Shown: positions 1-5,915 of the stretch, in pieces | Position numbering within the stretch: the stretch's first letter is position 1 | Layout: the number at the start of each line of letters is the position of its first letter | Origin: Burkholderiaceae bacterium | GTDB lineage: Bacteria; Pseudomonadota; Gammaproteobacteria; Burkholderiales; Burkholderiaceae_C | DNA length: 6,213 nt | Assembly (NCBI GenBank): GCA_029864165.1 | Contig: JAOTTZ010000125.1 | Coordinates: 1 to 6,213 of the forward strand | Direction of reading: 5' to 3' | Notes under the pieces: model-generated | The model's database searches: none | What the model saw: the letters and a program-made list of their open reading frames with translations, nothing else | Told to the model about the DNA's origin: nothing | Made by a program: the position numbers and the translations under genes

Positions 1-1
1 G

Positions 2-181
2 AACCTGGGCTTTGCCTTCGTCTACAACTCGCTTGGCGTGCCGTTGGCGGCCGGCGTGCTATTCCCGCTTACCGGCTGGCTGCTCTCACCGCTGATCGCC
101 GCGCTGGCGATGAGTCTGAGTTCAGCCTCGGTGATCGGCAACGCGCTTCGGCTGCGGCGGGCAAAGCTGGGTCCCGCTTGA
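2..181 (+). CDS. copA: C-terminal end of a Cu(+)-type P1B heavy-metal ATPase (partial, 5' end outside window)
   Basis: The last 59 residues of an open frame that enters from the left edge and stops at TGA 179-181. The protein exports a soft metal ion across the inner membrane using ATP. What is visible is the final pair of transmembrane helices: an [19 protein letters not shown] segment and a second helix ending [17 protein letters not shown]. The YN pair (bases 23-28) and the MxxSS motif (MSLSS, from base 110) are the helix 7 and helix 8 metal-binding signatures of the P1B-1 (Cu+/Ag+) subgroup, which argues against a Zn/Cd/Pb exporter. The ATP-binding, phosphorylation and N-terminal metal-binding domains lie outside the window, so completeness cannot be judged. 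The next gene begins 39 bases downstream on the same strand, so co-transcription is likely. Confidence 0.93.
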   Translation, partial: NLGFAFVYNSLGVPLAAGVLFPLTGWLLSPLIAALAMSLSSASVIGNALRLRRAKLGPA

Positions 182-220
182 GCAGGCCGAACACGATTCG
201 CCCTCCAGCGAAGGAACAAG

Positions 221-811
221 ATGTCCTCCGCAAAACCCATGGATTCCGATAGACGCCTGTGGCTGACGGCAACGACCGTCGCCGGTGGTGCTGGATTGGT
301 TGCGACCGCGGTGCCGTTCGTTTCGTCGATGGCGCCCAGCGAGCGAGCCCGTGCGCTGGGCGCACCGGTCAAAGTCGATCTGTCGGGCATCAAGCCCGGT
401 GAGCTCAAGACTGTGGATTGGCGCGGCCAGCCGGTATTCGTGCTGCGTCGGTCGCGCGAGATGCTCGAGTCGCTGAGCCGACACGACGATCTGCTGGCCG
501 ATCCGGGCTCGCGCCGCTCAGATCAGCCATCGTACGCGGCCAATGCGGACCGCTCGATCAAGCCGGAGATTGCGGTGATGGTAGGCATCTGCACCCATCT
601 GGGCTGCATACCGACGTTTCGGCCGACGCCAGGGGCTCCGGACATCGGGGTCTCCTGGCCCGGCGGCTTCTACTGCCCCTGCCATGGTTCCAAGTTCGAC
701 ATGGCCGGGCGCGTCTTCAAGAACGTGCCGGCACCGACCAATCTCGTCGTGCCGCCCTACCACTTCGCCTTTGACAGCAGTCTGCTCATCGGGACCGATC
801 CAAAGACCTGA
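221..811 (+). CDS. petA: Orphan ubiquinol-cytochrome c reductase Rieske iron-sulfur subunit
   Basis: A 196-residue protein of normal length for a bacterial bc1 Rieske subunit, which carries electrons from quinol to cytochrome c1 through a [2Fe-2S] cluster on the outer face of the membrane. A twin-arginine motif (DRRLWL, residues 10-15) precedes one hydrophobic anchor at about 13-36, the usual uncleaved Tat-type anchor. SMAPSERARALGAPVKVDLS follows as hinge and start of the soluble domain. Cluster ligands are in CTHLGC (124-129: Cys124, His126) and CPCHGS (152-157: Cys152, His155); Cys129 and Cys154 would form the stabilising disulfide. Residue 159 is Phe where mitochondrial and alphaproteobacterial proteins have Tyr; as I recall this is common in beta/gammaproteobacteria. 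The start at 221 is set by AAGGA at 211-215; Met7 (239) is a weaker alternative. No petB or petC follows: the next gene is a membrane methyltransferase. It is therefore probably a second, accessory copy, role unknown. Confidence 0.95.
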   Translation: MSSAKPMDSDRRLWLTATTVAGGAGLVATAVPFVSSMAPSERARALGAPVKVDLSGIKPGELKTVDWRGQPVFVLRRSREMLESLSRHDDLLADPGSRRSDQPSYAANADRSIKPEIAVMVGICTHLGCIPTFRPTPGAPDIGVSWPGGFYCPCHGSKFDMAGRVFKNVPAPTNLVVPPYHFAFDSSLLIGTDPKT

Positions 812-846
812 GTTCAGCACAGCGAGTCAATCACAGGATTTTCATC

Positions 847-1524
847 ATGAATGAAGCCATTTCACATTCGGGCGTTTGGGGCTTTGCCGCCATCATGATC
901 GTGATTGCGTCCTGGTTTCTTTACCGCTACCTGGCGCCGAAGACCTGGCGTGAATGGGCCAGCGCCGGACTCGTGCAGGGCTTCATCATCGCGCTGTACG
1001 CCGAGATGTATGGCTTCCCGCTCACCATCTACTTGATGGTCCGGTTCTTCGGGCTCGACAGCGCAAATCTGAACGCCAGCCTCTGGTCGACGCTGCTTGG
1101 CGTGGGTGAGCTGGGCATGATGATCTCGATGGTGCTTGGCTATCTCTTGCTGTTCGTCGGCATCGGCTTGTTCGCCCAGGGCTGGCGCGAGCTCTACCGC
1201 GCGCAGAAGGAGAAACGTCTCGCCACCGGCGGTTTGTATGCGCTGGTCAGGCACCCTCAGTACACGGGTCTGTTCGTCAGCCTGTTCGGCGAGGGCGTCG
1301 TGCATTGGCCGACAATTTTCTCGGTGGCCTTGTTTCCCGTCATCGTGCTGGCCTATTGGTTGCTGGCAAGAGGTGAGGAAAAGCGGGTACTCGAAGAGTT
1401 TGGCGACGAGTACCGCGCGTATCGGCGGCGCGTGCCCATGTTCATTCCGCGATTCGGCCAGTGGGGGCAATTCGTCGAGAGTTCCAGCACCAACGCCAAT
1501 GAGCGGGGACTACCGCCTCGCTGA
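847..1524 (+). CDS. Integral membrane methyltransferase, isoprenylcysteine carboxyl methyltransferase / phospholipid methyltransferase superfamily
   Basis: A 225-residue multi-pass membrane protein. Hydrophobic segments lie at about 10-28, 43-66, 88-110 and 142-174 (long enough for a hairpin). The C-terminal half carries the superfamily signature: GLYALVRHPQYTG (129-141, with RHPQY at 135-139), then after the hairpin RGEEKRVLEEFGDEYRAY (175-192) and VPMFIPR (196-202). In Ste14/ICMT-type enzymes these conserved His and Glu/Arg segments form the S-adenosylmethionine pocket. The methyl acceptor cannot be told from sequence: bacteria lack prenylated CaaX proteins in general, and homologues are often found beside metal-resistance or denitrification genes. 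It starts 35 bases after petA, with AGGA at 835-838 placed 8 bases before ATG 847. The last ~17 residues (ESSSTNANERGLPPR and the two before) are polar and probably a disordered tail. The family assignment is firm, the substrate unknown. Confidence 0.86.
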   Translation: MNEAISHSGVWGFAAIMIVIASWFLYRYLAPKTWREWASAGLVQGFIIALYAEMYGFPLTIYLMVRFFGLDSANLNASLWSTLLGVGELGMMISMVLGYLLLFVGIGLFAQGWRELYRAQKEKRLATGGLYALVRHPQYTGLFVSLFGEGVVHWPTIFSVALFPVIVLAYWLLARGEEKRVLEEFGDEYRAYRRRVPMFIPRFGQWGQFVESSSTNANERGLPPR

Positions 1525-1643
1525 TCTACCGACGGAAGTGCTATCGACATGCAATGCAGCAACGCCCACCCTGCCGAAACGAAAGCGCTACACCCGAGTG
1601 ATATTCGTGCCCCTCAATGCGATTTCATAACAAGGAGTTGGAC
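1525..1643 (+). other. Intergenic gap between methyltransferase and DUF2933 gene
   Basis: A 119-base gap. It holds a 32-codon ORF (1549-1647) whose stop overlaps the DUF2933 start. That ORF has no Shine-Dalgarno sequence and no family resemblance I recognise. No inverted repeat strong enough for a terminator and no clear promoter is visible, so read-through from upstream is possible. Confidence 0.5.
1632..1637 (+). promoter_or_regulatory. Shine-Dalgarno sequence deciding the DUF2933 start
   Basis: AAGGAG six bases before ATG 1644. It selects this start over the in-frame ATG at 1617, which lies upstream of the site and would add nine polar residues to an otherwise typical MTWLAENW beginning. 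Confidence 0.8.
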
Positions 1644-1814
1644 ATGACCTGGCTAGCAGAGAACTGGATTTGGGTACTTTTTGGTGTGGCATTCGTGGCC
1701 GCGCACCTGTTCGGGCACGGCGGACACGCAAGCCATGGCAGTCATGGCTCGCGCGGGCGCAGTCATGGCGAGCCAAAAAATCCCGCCGCCGGACCGCTCA
1801 AAGCGGTACCGTGA
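1644..1814 (+). CDS. Small His-rich single-span membrane protein, DUF2933 type
   Basis: A 56-residue protein with one hydrophobic helix at about 5-23 (ENWIWVLFGVAFVAAHLF) followed by a Gly/His/Ser-rich tail: HGGHASHGSHGS (residues 25-36) and SHGE (39-42), then a Pro/Ala/Lys end. The WLAENWIWVLFGVAFVAAHLF plus HGGH pattern is what I know as DUF2933, a family of very short proteins repeatedly found in copper and other heavy-metal resistance loci. A metal-binding or metal-sensing role at the membrane is inferred from the histidines and from the nearby CopA; no function is established. The tail coding region contains an 11-base direct repeat (GCAGTCATGGC at 1738-1748 and 1759-1769), so part of the His-rich tail probably grew by duplication. 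AAGGAG at 1632-1637 fixes the start. The gene follows a 119-base gap after the methyltransferase. Confidence 0.8.
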   Translation: MTWLAENWIWVLFGVAFVAAHLFGHGGHASHGSHGSRGRSHGEPKNPAAGPLKAVP

Positions 1815-1860
1815 AGCAACACCGCGCGACACCACCAACTCACATTGTCACTAGGAAACC

Positions 1861-1989
1861 ATGATGCTGAATATGAAGGTTGTTTCATGGGCTCTTGCTG
1901 TAACGAACCTGATCTCATTTCTGGTCTGCGTGAGCTATGGGCTCGCCACCCCGGGGAGTCCGCATATGCACAGCATCCCACCGCAATGA
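1861..1989 (+). pseudogene. Truncated DUF5676-type membrane protein (5' half only)
   Basis: A 42-codon ORF. AGGA at 1853-1856 suits either ATG 1861 or ATG 1864. The residues MKVVSWALAVTNLISFLVCV, then SYGLATPGSPHMH, form the first membrane helix and loop of the DUF5676 family. The family continues with a loop like LLPGFxWLTW and a second helix like LLGLVESFxYGxY, as in the intact paralogue at 2894-3223. Here the frame runs instead into SIPPQ and a stop at 1987-1989, and the missing second half is not visible in other frames nearby. A deletion that joined this gene to the next fragment fits best. The stop overlaps the next in-frame ATG (ATGA at 1986-1989). A one-helix product could still be made, but it would lack the conserved half of the family. 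Confidence 0.72.
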
Positions 1990-2423
1990 ACGAAACAAGC
2001 AACCCAAATACCCAGATCCGAAACATACAAGGCTGGAGCAAGACCTTGAGCACCACGTTCATCAACCGTTACGTCTTCCCGGATGGCGAGCTCGATTGCG
2101 TCAGCAACATCCAGCTTGGCATGGAGCGCTGCGGTTTCGAAATTCACGATGTCGAAGGCCTGCGTCCGCACTACGCGCTGACGCTTCGCCATTGGGTGCA
2201 ACGGCTGGAAGCCCGGCGCGAGGAGGCGCTGCGCGAGGTCGACGAACCGACCTATCGCGTGTGGCGGCTGTACATGGCTGCTTGCGCGCTCGAATTCGAG
2301 GCCGGCGGCACGGGTGTGTACCAGATCCTCGCTTCCAAGCGCAACCGCGGTGTGTGGTCTGTGCCGATGACGAGGCACGACCTCTACGTCGGCCAAGGCC
2401 ACCAGCCACGCGGGGTGAACTGA
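1986..2423 (+). pseudogene. C-terminal remnant of a cyclopropane-fatty-acyl-phospholipid synthase-like methyltransferase
   Basis: A 145-codon frame from ATG 1986. After ~22 residues with no resemblance I can see (MNETSNPNTQIRNIQGW and a few more), it becomes clearly CFA-synthase-like: FINRYVFPDGEL (25-36), GFEIHDVEGLRPHYALTLRHW (50-70), VQRLEARREEALREV (71-85), RVWRLYMAACALEFEAG (91-107) and VYQILASK (111-118). This is the end of the family, which transfers a methylene group from SAM to unsaturated lipid chains. The Tyr in RPHYALTL probably matches the C-terminal active-site tyrosine of the family. Family members run to roughly 280-400 residues; the SAM-binding Rossmann core and the other active-site residues (Cys, Glu, His) are absent, so catalysis is not expected. 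A TTG at 1845 extends the frame upstream, but that part only reads the DUF5676 fragment in the wrong frame. There is no good Shine-Dalgarno sequence before 1986. Confidence 0.8.
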
Positions 2424-2552
2424 ATGTGCTTCTCGGCCACAGCGAGCTTTGCAGCCGGAGCGTACCTGCTCAGGTGCGGCACATTGACGCTGAAGGTGGC
2501 ACAGCACTCACGTGCCGATTCTGGGGCATCAAAGTCATCGACAGACAAGTGA
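2424..2552 (+). pseudogene. N-terminal fragment of a DUF6629-type protein
   Basis: A 42-codon ORF whose ATG directly follows the stop of the preceding fragment (TGA 2421-2423, ATG 2424), with a purine-rich GGGGTGA at 2412-2418 as a plausible ribosome binding site. The start MCFSATASFAAGAYLL is characteristic of the DUF6629 membrane protein family, and TLTLKVAQ may still belong to it. From about residue 28 the sequence (HSRADSGASKSSTDK) is polar and unlike a family member, which would continue through several membrane helices. The frame then stops at 2550-2552, eight bases before the YHS gene. I read this as the 5' stub left by a deletion that fused it to the upstream region of the YHS gene. 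A genuine short peptide gene is less likely. The function of the family is unknown to me. Confidence 0.62.
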
Positions 2553-2554
2553 GG
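2551..2554 (+). promoter_or_regulatory. Ribosome binding site of the YHS-domain gene
   Basis: GAGG five bases before ATG 2560. It supports that start over the ATG at 2512, which would add 16 residues lacking any family pattern and which sits inside the upstream gene fragment. Confidence 0.65.
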
Positions 2555-2559
2555 TAATC

Positions 2560-2907
2560 ATGGAAAGCTTGCTCTATTTCGTCCTCTGGGCCGGACTGTT
2601 TTTTGTGCTGATGCGGTTTGGCTGCGGCGCGCACATCATGGGACATCAGCATGGTCAACACGACGCGCACGACAAGCACGCGCAGGGTGATCCCAAGGCG
2701 CTTGGCTGGGTGCCGCCCGAGAGTGCCACCGATCCGGTCTGCGGCAAGACGGTCAAGACGGCCGACGCCAAGTCTGCCGTCTACGATGCAACCGTCTACT
2801 ACTTCTGTTCGCGCGAATGCCGCGAGCGCTTCGAAGTGGGGCCGCACCTCTATCTCGGGCCCAAGCCCGACCAACAGCCCAAGGAGATGAATCATGGCCA
2901 AGGCTAA
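2560..2907 (+). CDS. Membrane-anchored, His-rich YHS-domain protein
   Basis: A 115-residue protein in three parts. An N-terminal membrane helix lies at about 3-19 (SLLYFVLWAGLFFVLMR). A short linker follows with a conserved-looking RFGCGAH (19-25) and scattered histidines (His25, 29, 31, 34, 37, 40). A YHS domain at about 57-101 begins DPVCGKTV (58-65, Cys61) and continues through YYFCSRECRERF (80-91, Cys83 and Cys87) to HLYLG. YHS domains are short Cys-containing metal-binding modules also found fused to copper ATPases and in TRASH-like sensors. With one anchor and a His-rich linker, a role in holding or passing a metal ion at the membrane is inferred, not proven. The start is set by GAGG at 2551-2554. 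The last 14 bases overlap the start of the DUF5676 gene, implying translational coupling. Confidence 0.85.
   Translation: MESLLYFVLWAGLFFVLMRFGCGAHIMGHQHGQHDAHDKHAQGDPKALGWVPPESATDPVCGKTVKTADAKSAVYDATVYYFCSRECRERFEVGPHLYLGPKPDQQPKEMNHGQG
2881..2886 (+). promoter_or_regulatory. Shine-Dalgarno sequence of the intact DUF5676 gene, inside the YHS gene
   Basis: AAGGAG seven bases before ATG 2894 and within the last codons of the upstream YHS frame. The arrangement is typical of a tightly coupled pair. Confidence 0.75.
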
Positions 2908-3223
2908 GACCTCGCGTACGGCAGAGCAACGAAGCTACGGTACACCACTCGCGCCCGTGCAGTCACCCCGCATCCCCGTGATTGCCTTCGGCATGAGCCT
3001 CGGGATCTTCCTCGCGATCACTTACACACTCTGCGTGGGCTTCGACTTGCTCTTTCCCGGTCAGGCCATGTACGAGACCTGGCTGCGCCTCCTTCCCGGC
3101 TTCACGTGGCTCACCTGGCAGAGCTTTCTGCTCGGCCTCGTCGAGAGCTTTGCCTATGGCTGGTACGTGGCTCTGATGTTTGGACCCTTGTTCAATGTGA
3201 TTGCCAGACGCTGGACGTTATGA
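2894..3223 (+). CDS. DUF5676-type small membrane protein (intact)
   Basis: A 109-residue protein. A polar, basic N-terminal stretch of ~25 residues (AKAKTSRTAEQRSYG and onward) precedes a first hydrophobic helix at about 28-50 (IPVIAFGMSLGIFLAITYTL, residues 27-46, falls here). A loop with LLPGFTWLTW (66-75) follows, then a second helix with SFLLGLVESFAYGWYVALMF (77-96), ending GPLFNVIARRWTL. The LPGFxWLTW and LGLVESFxYG motifs are those I associate with DUF5676, a family of two-helix membrane proteins commonly found beside YHS-domain and heavy-metal genes; biochemical function is unknown. The basic N-terminal extension is longer than in the truncated paralogue at 1861, whose match to this protein starts near Ile27. 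It overlaps the YHS gene by 14 bases. A 154-base gap follows. Confidence 0.83.
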   Translation: MAKAKTSRTAEQRSYGTPLAPVQSPRIPVIAFGMSLGIFLAITYTLCVGFDLLFPGQAMYETWLRLLPGFTWLTWQSFLLGLVESFAYGWYVALMFGPLFNVIARRWTL

Positions 3224-3377
3224 CCACCGCGTCCATACGTACAAAGGCTCGCACTTCATCATTTGGCACCGGGCCTGAATCCAGCCAGGTATAACGAACG
3301 CCCACGAACGCCCCCGCAATTGGGACGCCTTAGTTTGAACCGCTAGGCTGCCAACTGTCCGACAACATTGGAAGACC
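3224..3377 (+). other. Intergenic region before the alpha-glucan phosphorylase gene
   Basis: A 154-base gap between the metal block and the carbon block, and the most likely place for a separate promoter of the phosphorylase gene. It holds a 10-base tandem repeat (3294-3313). I see no convincing sigma-70 hexamer pair, FNR-type TTGAT-N4-ATCAA box or hairpin terminator. A 24-codon ORF (3220-3294) overlapping the DUF5676 stop has no recognisable content. Confidence 0.5.
3294..3313 (+). repeat. Two tandem copies of ACGAACGCCC
   Basis: Two perfect, directly adjacent 10-base copies (3294-3303 and 3304-3313), about 65 bases before the phosphorylase start. They could be a same-face binding site for a regulator, since the period is close to one helical turn, or a chance short duplication. 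There is no independent evidence for either. Confidence 0.55.
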
Positions 3378-5915
3378 ATGAGCGAAACGTCACGGCTGAG
3401 CCCCATGCAAGAGCGCTTCGATTCGACGAGTACCGATGGGTTCGATTCGATGGCTGAGCTCGCCCTGGACATGCGCTCGTCGTGGAATCATGCGACCGAC
3501 CAAGTGTGGCGGCAGCTCGACCCTGTGCTGTGGGATCTCACGCACAACCCTTGGGTCGTCTTGCAGACGGTCTCGCGGGAGAAGCTCCTGCGTGTTCTGT
3601 CTGACCCCGCTTTCCGCAAGAACGTCGACGATCTGGTGCAAGCCCGGCGCAATGCGGCGCAAGCGCCCGCATGGTTTCAGCAAACCTACCCGCAATCGCA
3701 GTTGGGCTGTGTTGCCTATTTCAGTATGGAATTCATGTTGAGCGAAGCCTTGCCCATTTACTCGGGGGGACTGGGCAACGTGGCGGGCGATCAACTCAAG
3801 GCCGCCAGCGATTTGGGTGTCCCGGTCATCGGCATTGGGCTGCTCTACCAGCAAGGCTATTTCCGTCAGGCGATCGACAAGGACGGTGCGCAACAAGCCC
3901 TCTATCCGTACAACGACCCCGGACAGTTGCCGATCACACCGTTGCGCAGACCCGATGGCGAGTGGCTGCGACTGGAAATCACATTGCCGGGCTACTCGGT
4001 CTGGCTGCGCGCCTGGCAGGTTCAGGTCGGTCGCGTGCGGTTGTATCTGCTCGATAGCAATGACGCAGCGAACTACCCCGCCCATCGGGGCATCACCAGC
4101 GAGCTGTACGGCGGCGGGCCCGAGTTGCGCCTCAAACAGGAAATGGTGCTGGGGATAGCTGGATGGCGGCTGCTGAAGGCGCTGGGCATACAGCCGGATG
4201 TATGTCATCTGAATGAAGGGCATGCCGCGCTTGCCGTGTTGGAACGCGCGCGAAACTTTATGCAGGAAACTGGACAACCCTTCGGTGTCGCGCTGGCCGT
4301 CACTCGAGCGGGCAACTTGTTTACCACGCACACAGCGGTGACGGCCGGCTTTGACCGTTTCGCCCCAGCACTCATCGAGCAATATCTCGGTCGCTACGCA
4401 GTGCAGGCGCTCGGCATATCACTCGACGACTTGTTGGCCTTGGGCCGACAGAACGCGAACGACGCGTCGGAGCCTTTCAACATGGCTTATCTCGCGATTC
4501 GCGGCAGCGGGGCGGTCAACGGCGTGAGTCGCTTGCATGGTGAGGTGAGCCGACGCATCTTCAGGCCTGTGTTTCCGCGCTGGCCGGAGGAAGAAGTCCC
4601 GGTGGAACACGTCACCAACGGCGTCCACGTGCCGACCTGGGACTCGGCCCCGGCCGACGATCTGTGGACCCAGGCCTGTGGCAAGGAACGCTGGCTGGGG
4701 GCCGCAGAGACCTTGGAGCGAGACATCTGTTGCGTCTCAGATTCCCGTCTTTGGCAGTTTCGCGGCGCTGCCCGCGGTATGCTTGTGCAGTACCTGCGCG
4801 AACGATGGTCTCGCCAGTTGGCGGTATCGGGAGCCTCGCCTGAAGCCGTGGACGCTGCGAAGCAATTGTTTGACGGCCATACCTTGACGCTGGGCTTTGC
4901 ACGTCGTTTTGCGACCTACAAAAGACCGAACCTGCTGCTGCACGACCCTGAGCGACTGCTGCGTCTATTGAGCAACCGTGAGCGCCCAGTACAGCTCGTC
5001 ATGGCGGGCAAGGCTCATCCGGCGGACCAGGCCGGGCAGGCGCTGAGTCAGGCGTGGATGCATTTCATCGCTCGGCCCGAGGTGCGTCCGCATGTGGTCT
5101 TTCTCAGTGACTACGACATGCATTTGACCGAACAACTGGTGCAGGGGGTCGATGTCTGGCTCAACACGCCGCGGCGCCCGTGGGAGGCGTGTGGAACGAG
5201 CGGCATGAAAGTGCTGGTCAACGGCGGCATCAACCTGTCTGAGTTGGACGGTTGGTGGGCGGAGGCCTATACGCCGGAAGTGGGATGGGCGCTGGGCGAC
5301 GGTCAGGAGCACGATGACAATCCCGCCTGGGATGCGATCGAAGCACAAGCCCTCTATGGCCTGCTCGAACGCGAGGTGATCCCAGAGTTCTATGCTCGTG
5401 ACGAACGGGGCATTCCCGGTGCATGGGTGGCGCGGATGCGGGAAAGCATGGCGCGGCTGACGCCGCGCTTCTCCACCAACCGCGCGCTGCGCGAGTACAC
5501 CGAGCAGCACTACCTGCCGGCTGCGTCGGCCTACCGTGAGCGGGCTAGCGACAACGGCGCGGGTGTCGCTGCTTGGCGGCAGGCACTGGACCATCATTGG
5601 GCCGCGTTGCGCTTTGGTGACGTGAAGCTCGAGTCCGACGGCGAGAGGCATGTATTCGAAGCGGCGCTGTATCTCAATGACATCAACCTCGACGCGGTGC
5701 GCGTGGAGCTTTACGCCAACAGTGTTTTGGGTGGCGCTCCGGTACGGCAAGAAATGCAGCGCGTTCGCCCGCTGTCTGGCGCACCAGGCGGCTACGTTTA
5801 CAGTGCGACGGTATCTGCTGACCGGCCCGCGTCGGATTACACGGCGCGCGTCGTCCCGCACCGCCACGGTGTTGCAATCCCACTCGAAGACGGGCGAATC
5901 GTGTGGCAGCGCTGA
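3378..5915 (+). CDS. glgP: Alpha-glucan (glycogen/maltodextrin) phosphorylase, GT35 family, DUF3417-containing type
   Basis: An 845-residue cytoplasmic enzyme that releases glucose-1-phosphate from the non-reducing ends of alpha-1,4-glucans using phosphate and pyridoxal phosphate. An N-terminal DUF3417-like region (about 25-90: LALDMRSSWNHATDQVWRQL, then LDPVLWDLTHNP) marks the bacterial/archaeal subtype, distinct from the E. coli GlgP/MalP type. Then come YFSMEFMLSEALPIYSGGLG (SGGLG 129-133), HLNEGHAAL (277-285), TTHTAVTAGFDRF with His318, and ARRFATYKRP. In the last, Arg510 and Lys515 align with the phosphate-contacting Arg569 and Lys574 of muscle phosphorylase. EACGTSGMKVLVNG contains Lys611, the expected PLP Schiff-base lysine. 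About 735-845 is a beta-rich C-terminal module of the long members of this subtype. All catalytic elements look intact. GGAAG (3370-3374) is only three bases before the ATG, so initiation may be weak; Met10 (3405) has no better site. Confidence 0.95.
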   Translation: MSETSRLSPMQERFDSTSTDGFDSMAELALDMRSSWNHATDQVWRQLDPVLWDLTHNPWVVLQTVSREKLLRVLSDPAFRKNVDDLVQARRNAAQAPAWFQQTYPQSQLGCVAYFSMEFMLSEALPIYSGGLGNVAGDQLKAASDLGVPVIGIGLLYQQGYFRQAIDKDGAQQALYPYNDPGQLPITPLRRPDGEWLRLEITLPGYSVWLRAWQVQVGRVRLYLLDSNDAANYPAHRGITSELYGGGPELRLKQEMVLGIAGWRLLKALGIQPDVCHLNEGHAALAVLERARNFMQETGQPFGVALAVTRAGNLFTTHTAVTAGFDRFAPALIEQYLGRYAVQALGISLDDLLALGRQNANDASEPFNMAYLAIRGSGAVNGVSRLHGEVSRRIFRPVFPRWPEEEVPVEHVTNGVHVPTWDSAPADDLWTQACGKERWLGAAETLERDICCVSDSRLWQFRGAARGMLVQYLRERWSRQLAVSGASPEAVDAAKQLFDGHTLTLGFARRFATYKRPNLLLHDPERLLRLLSNRERPVQLVMAGKAHPADQAGQALSQAWMHFIARPEVRPHVVFLSDYDMHLTEQLVQGVDVWLNTPRRPWEACGTSGMKVLVNGGINLSELDGWWAEAYTPEVGWALGDGQEHDDNPAWDAIEAQALYGLLEREVIPEFYARDERGIPGAWVARMRESMARLTPRFSTNRALREYTEQHYLPAASAYRERASDNGAGVAAWRQALDHHWAALRFGDVKLESDGERHVFEAALYLNDINLDAVRVELYANSVLGGAPVRQEMQRVRPLSGAPGGYVYSATVSADRPASDYTARVVPHRHGVAIPLEDGRIVWQR

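Noticed and set aside
221..811. Phe159 in place of the redox-tuning Tyr of the Rieske protein as a novel low-potential variant
   Set aside because: GSKFD at this position is, to my knowledge, common in beta- and gammaproteobacterial bc1 Rieske proteins, so it is not unusual in itself.
862..1470. Minus-strand open frame (202 codons) opposite the membrane methyltransferase
   Set aside because: It is the reverse complement of a hydrophobic gene, giving a His/Asp/Glu-rich shadow with no motif.
1617..1643. Upstream ATG for the DUF2933 protein
   Set aside because: It precedes the AAGGAG site at 1632-1637 and adds nine atypical residues. ATG 1644 has the right spacing and a family-like start.
1549..1647. 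32-codon ORF between the methyltransferase and DUF2933 genes
   Set aside because: No Shine-Dalgarno sequence, no recognisable motif, and its stop merely overlaps the next start.
1845..1985. TTG-initiated N-terminal extension of the CFA-like fragment
   Set aside because: This part reads the DUF5676 fragment in the wrong frame and resembles no methyltransferase. The real resemblance begins near 2050.
3263..3278. Possible sigma-54 promoter (TTGGCAC ... CTGA) upstream of glgP
   Set aside because: The -24 element is good, but the -12 element lacks the required GC (CTGA instead of TTGC).
3390..4382. Minus-strand open frame (330 codons) opposite the 5' half of glgP
   Set aside because: Fully antisense to catalytic segments of the phosphorylase, with low-complexity His/Arg/Gln-rich composition and no recognisable domain.
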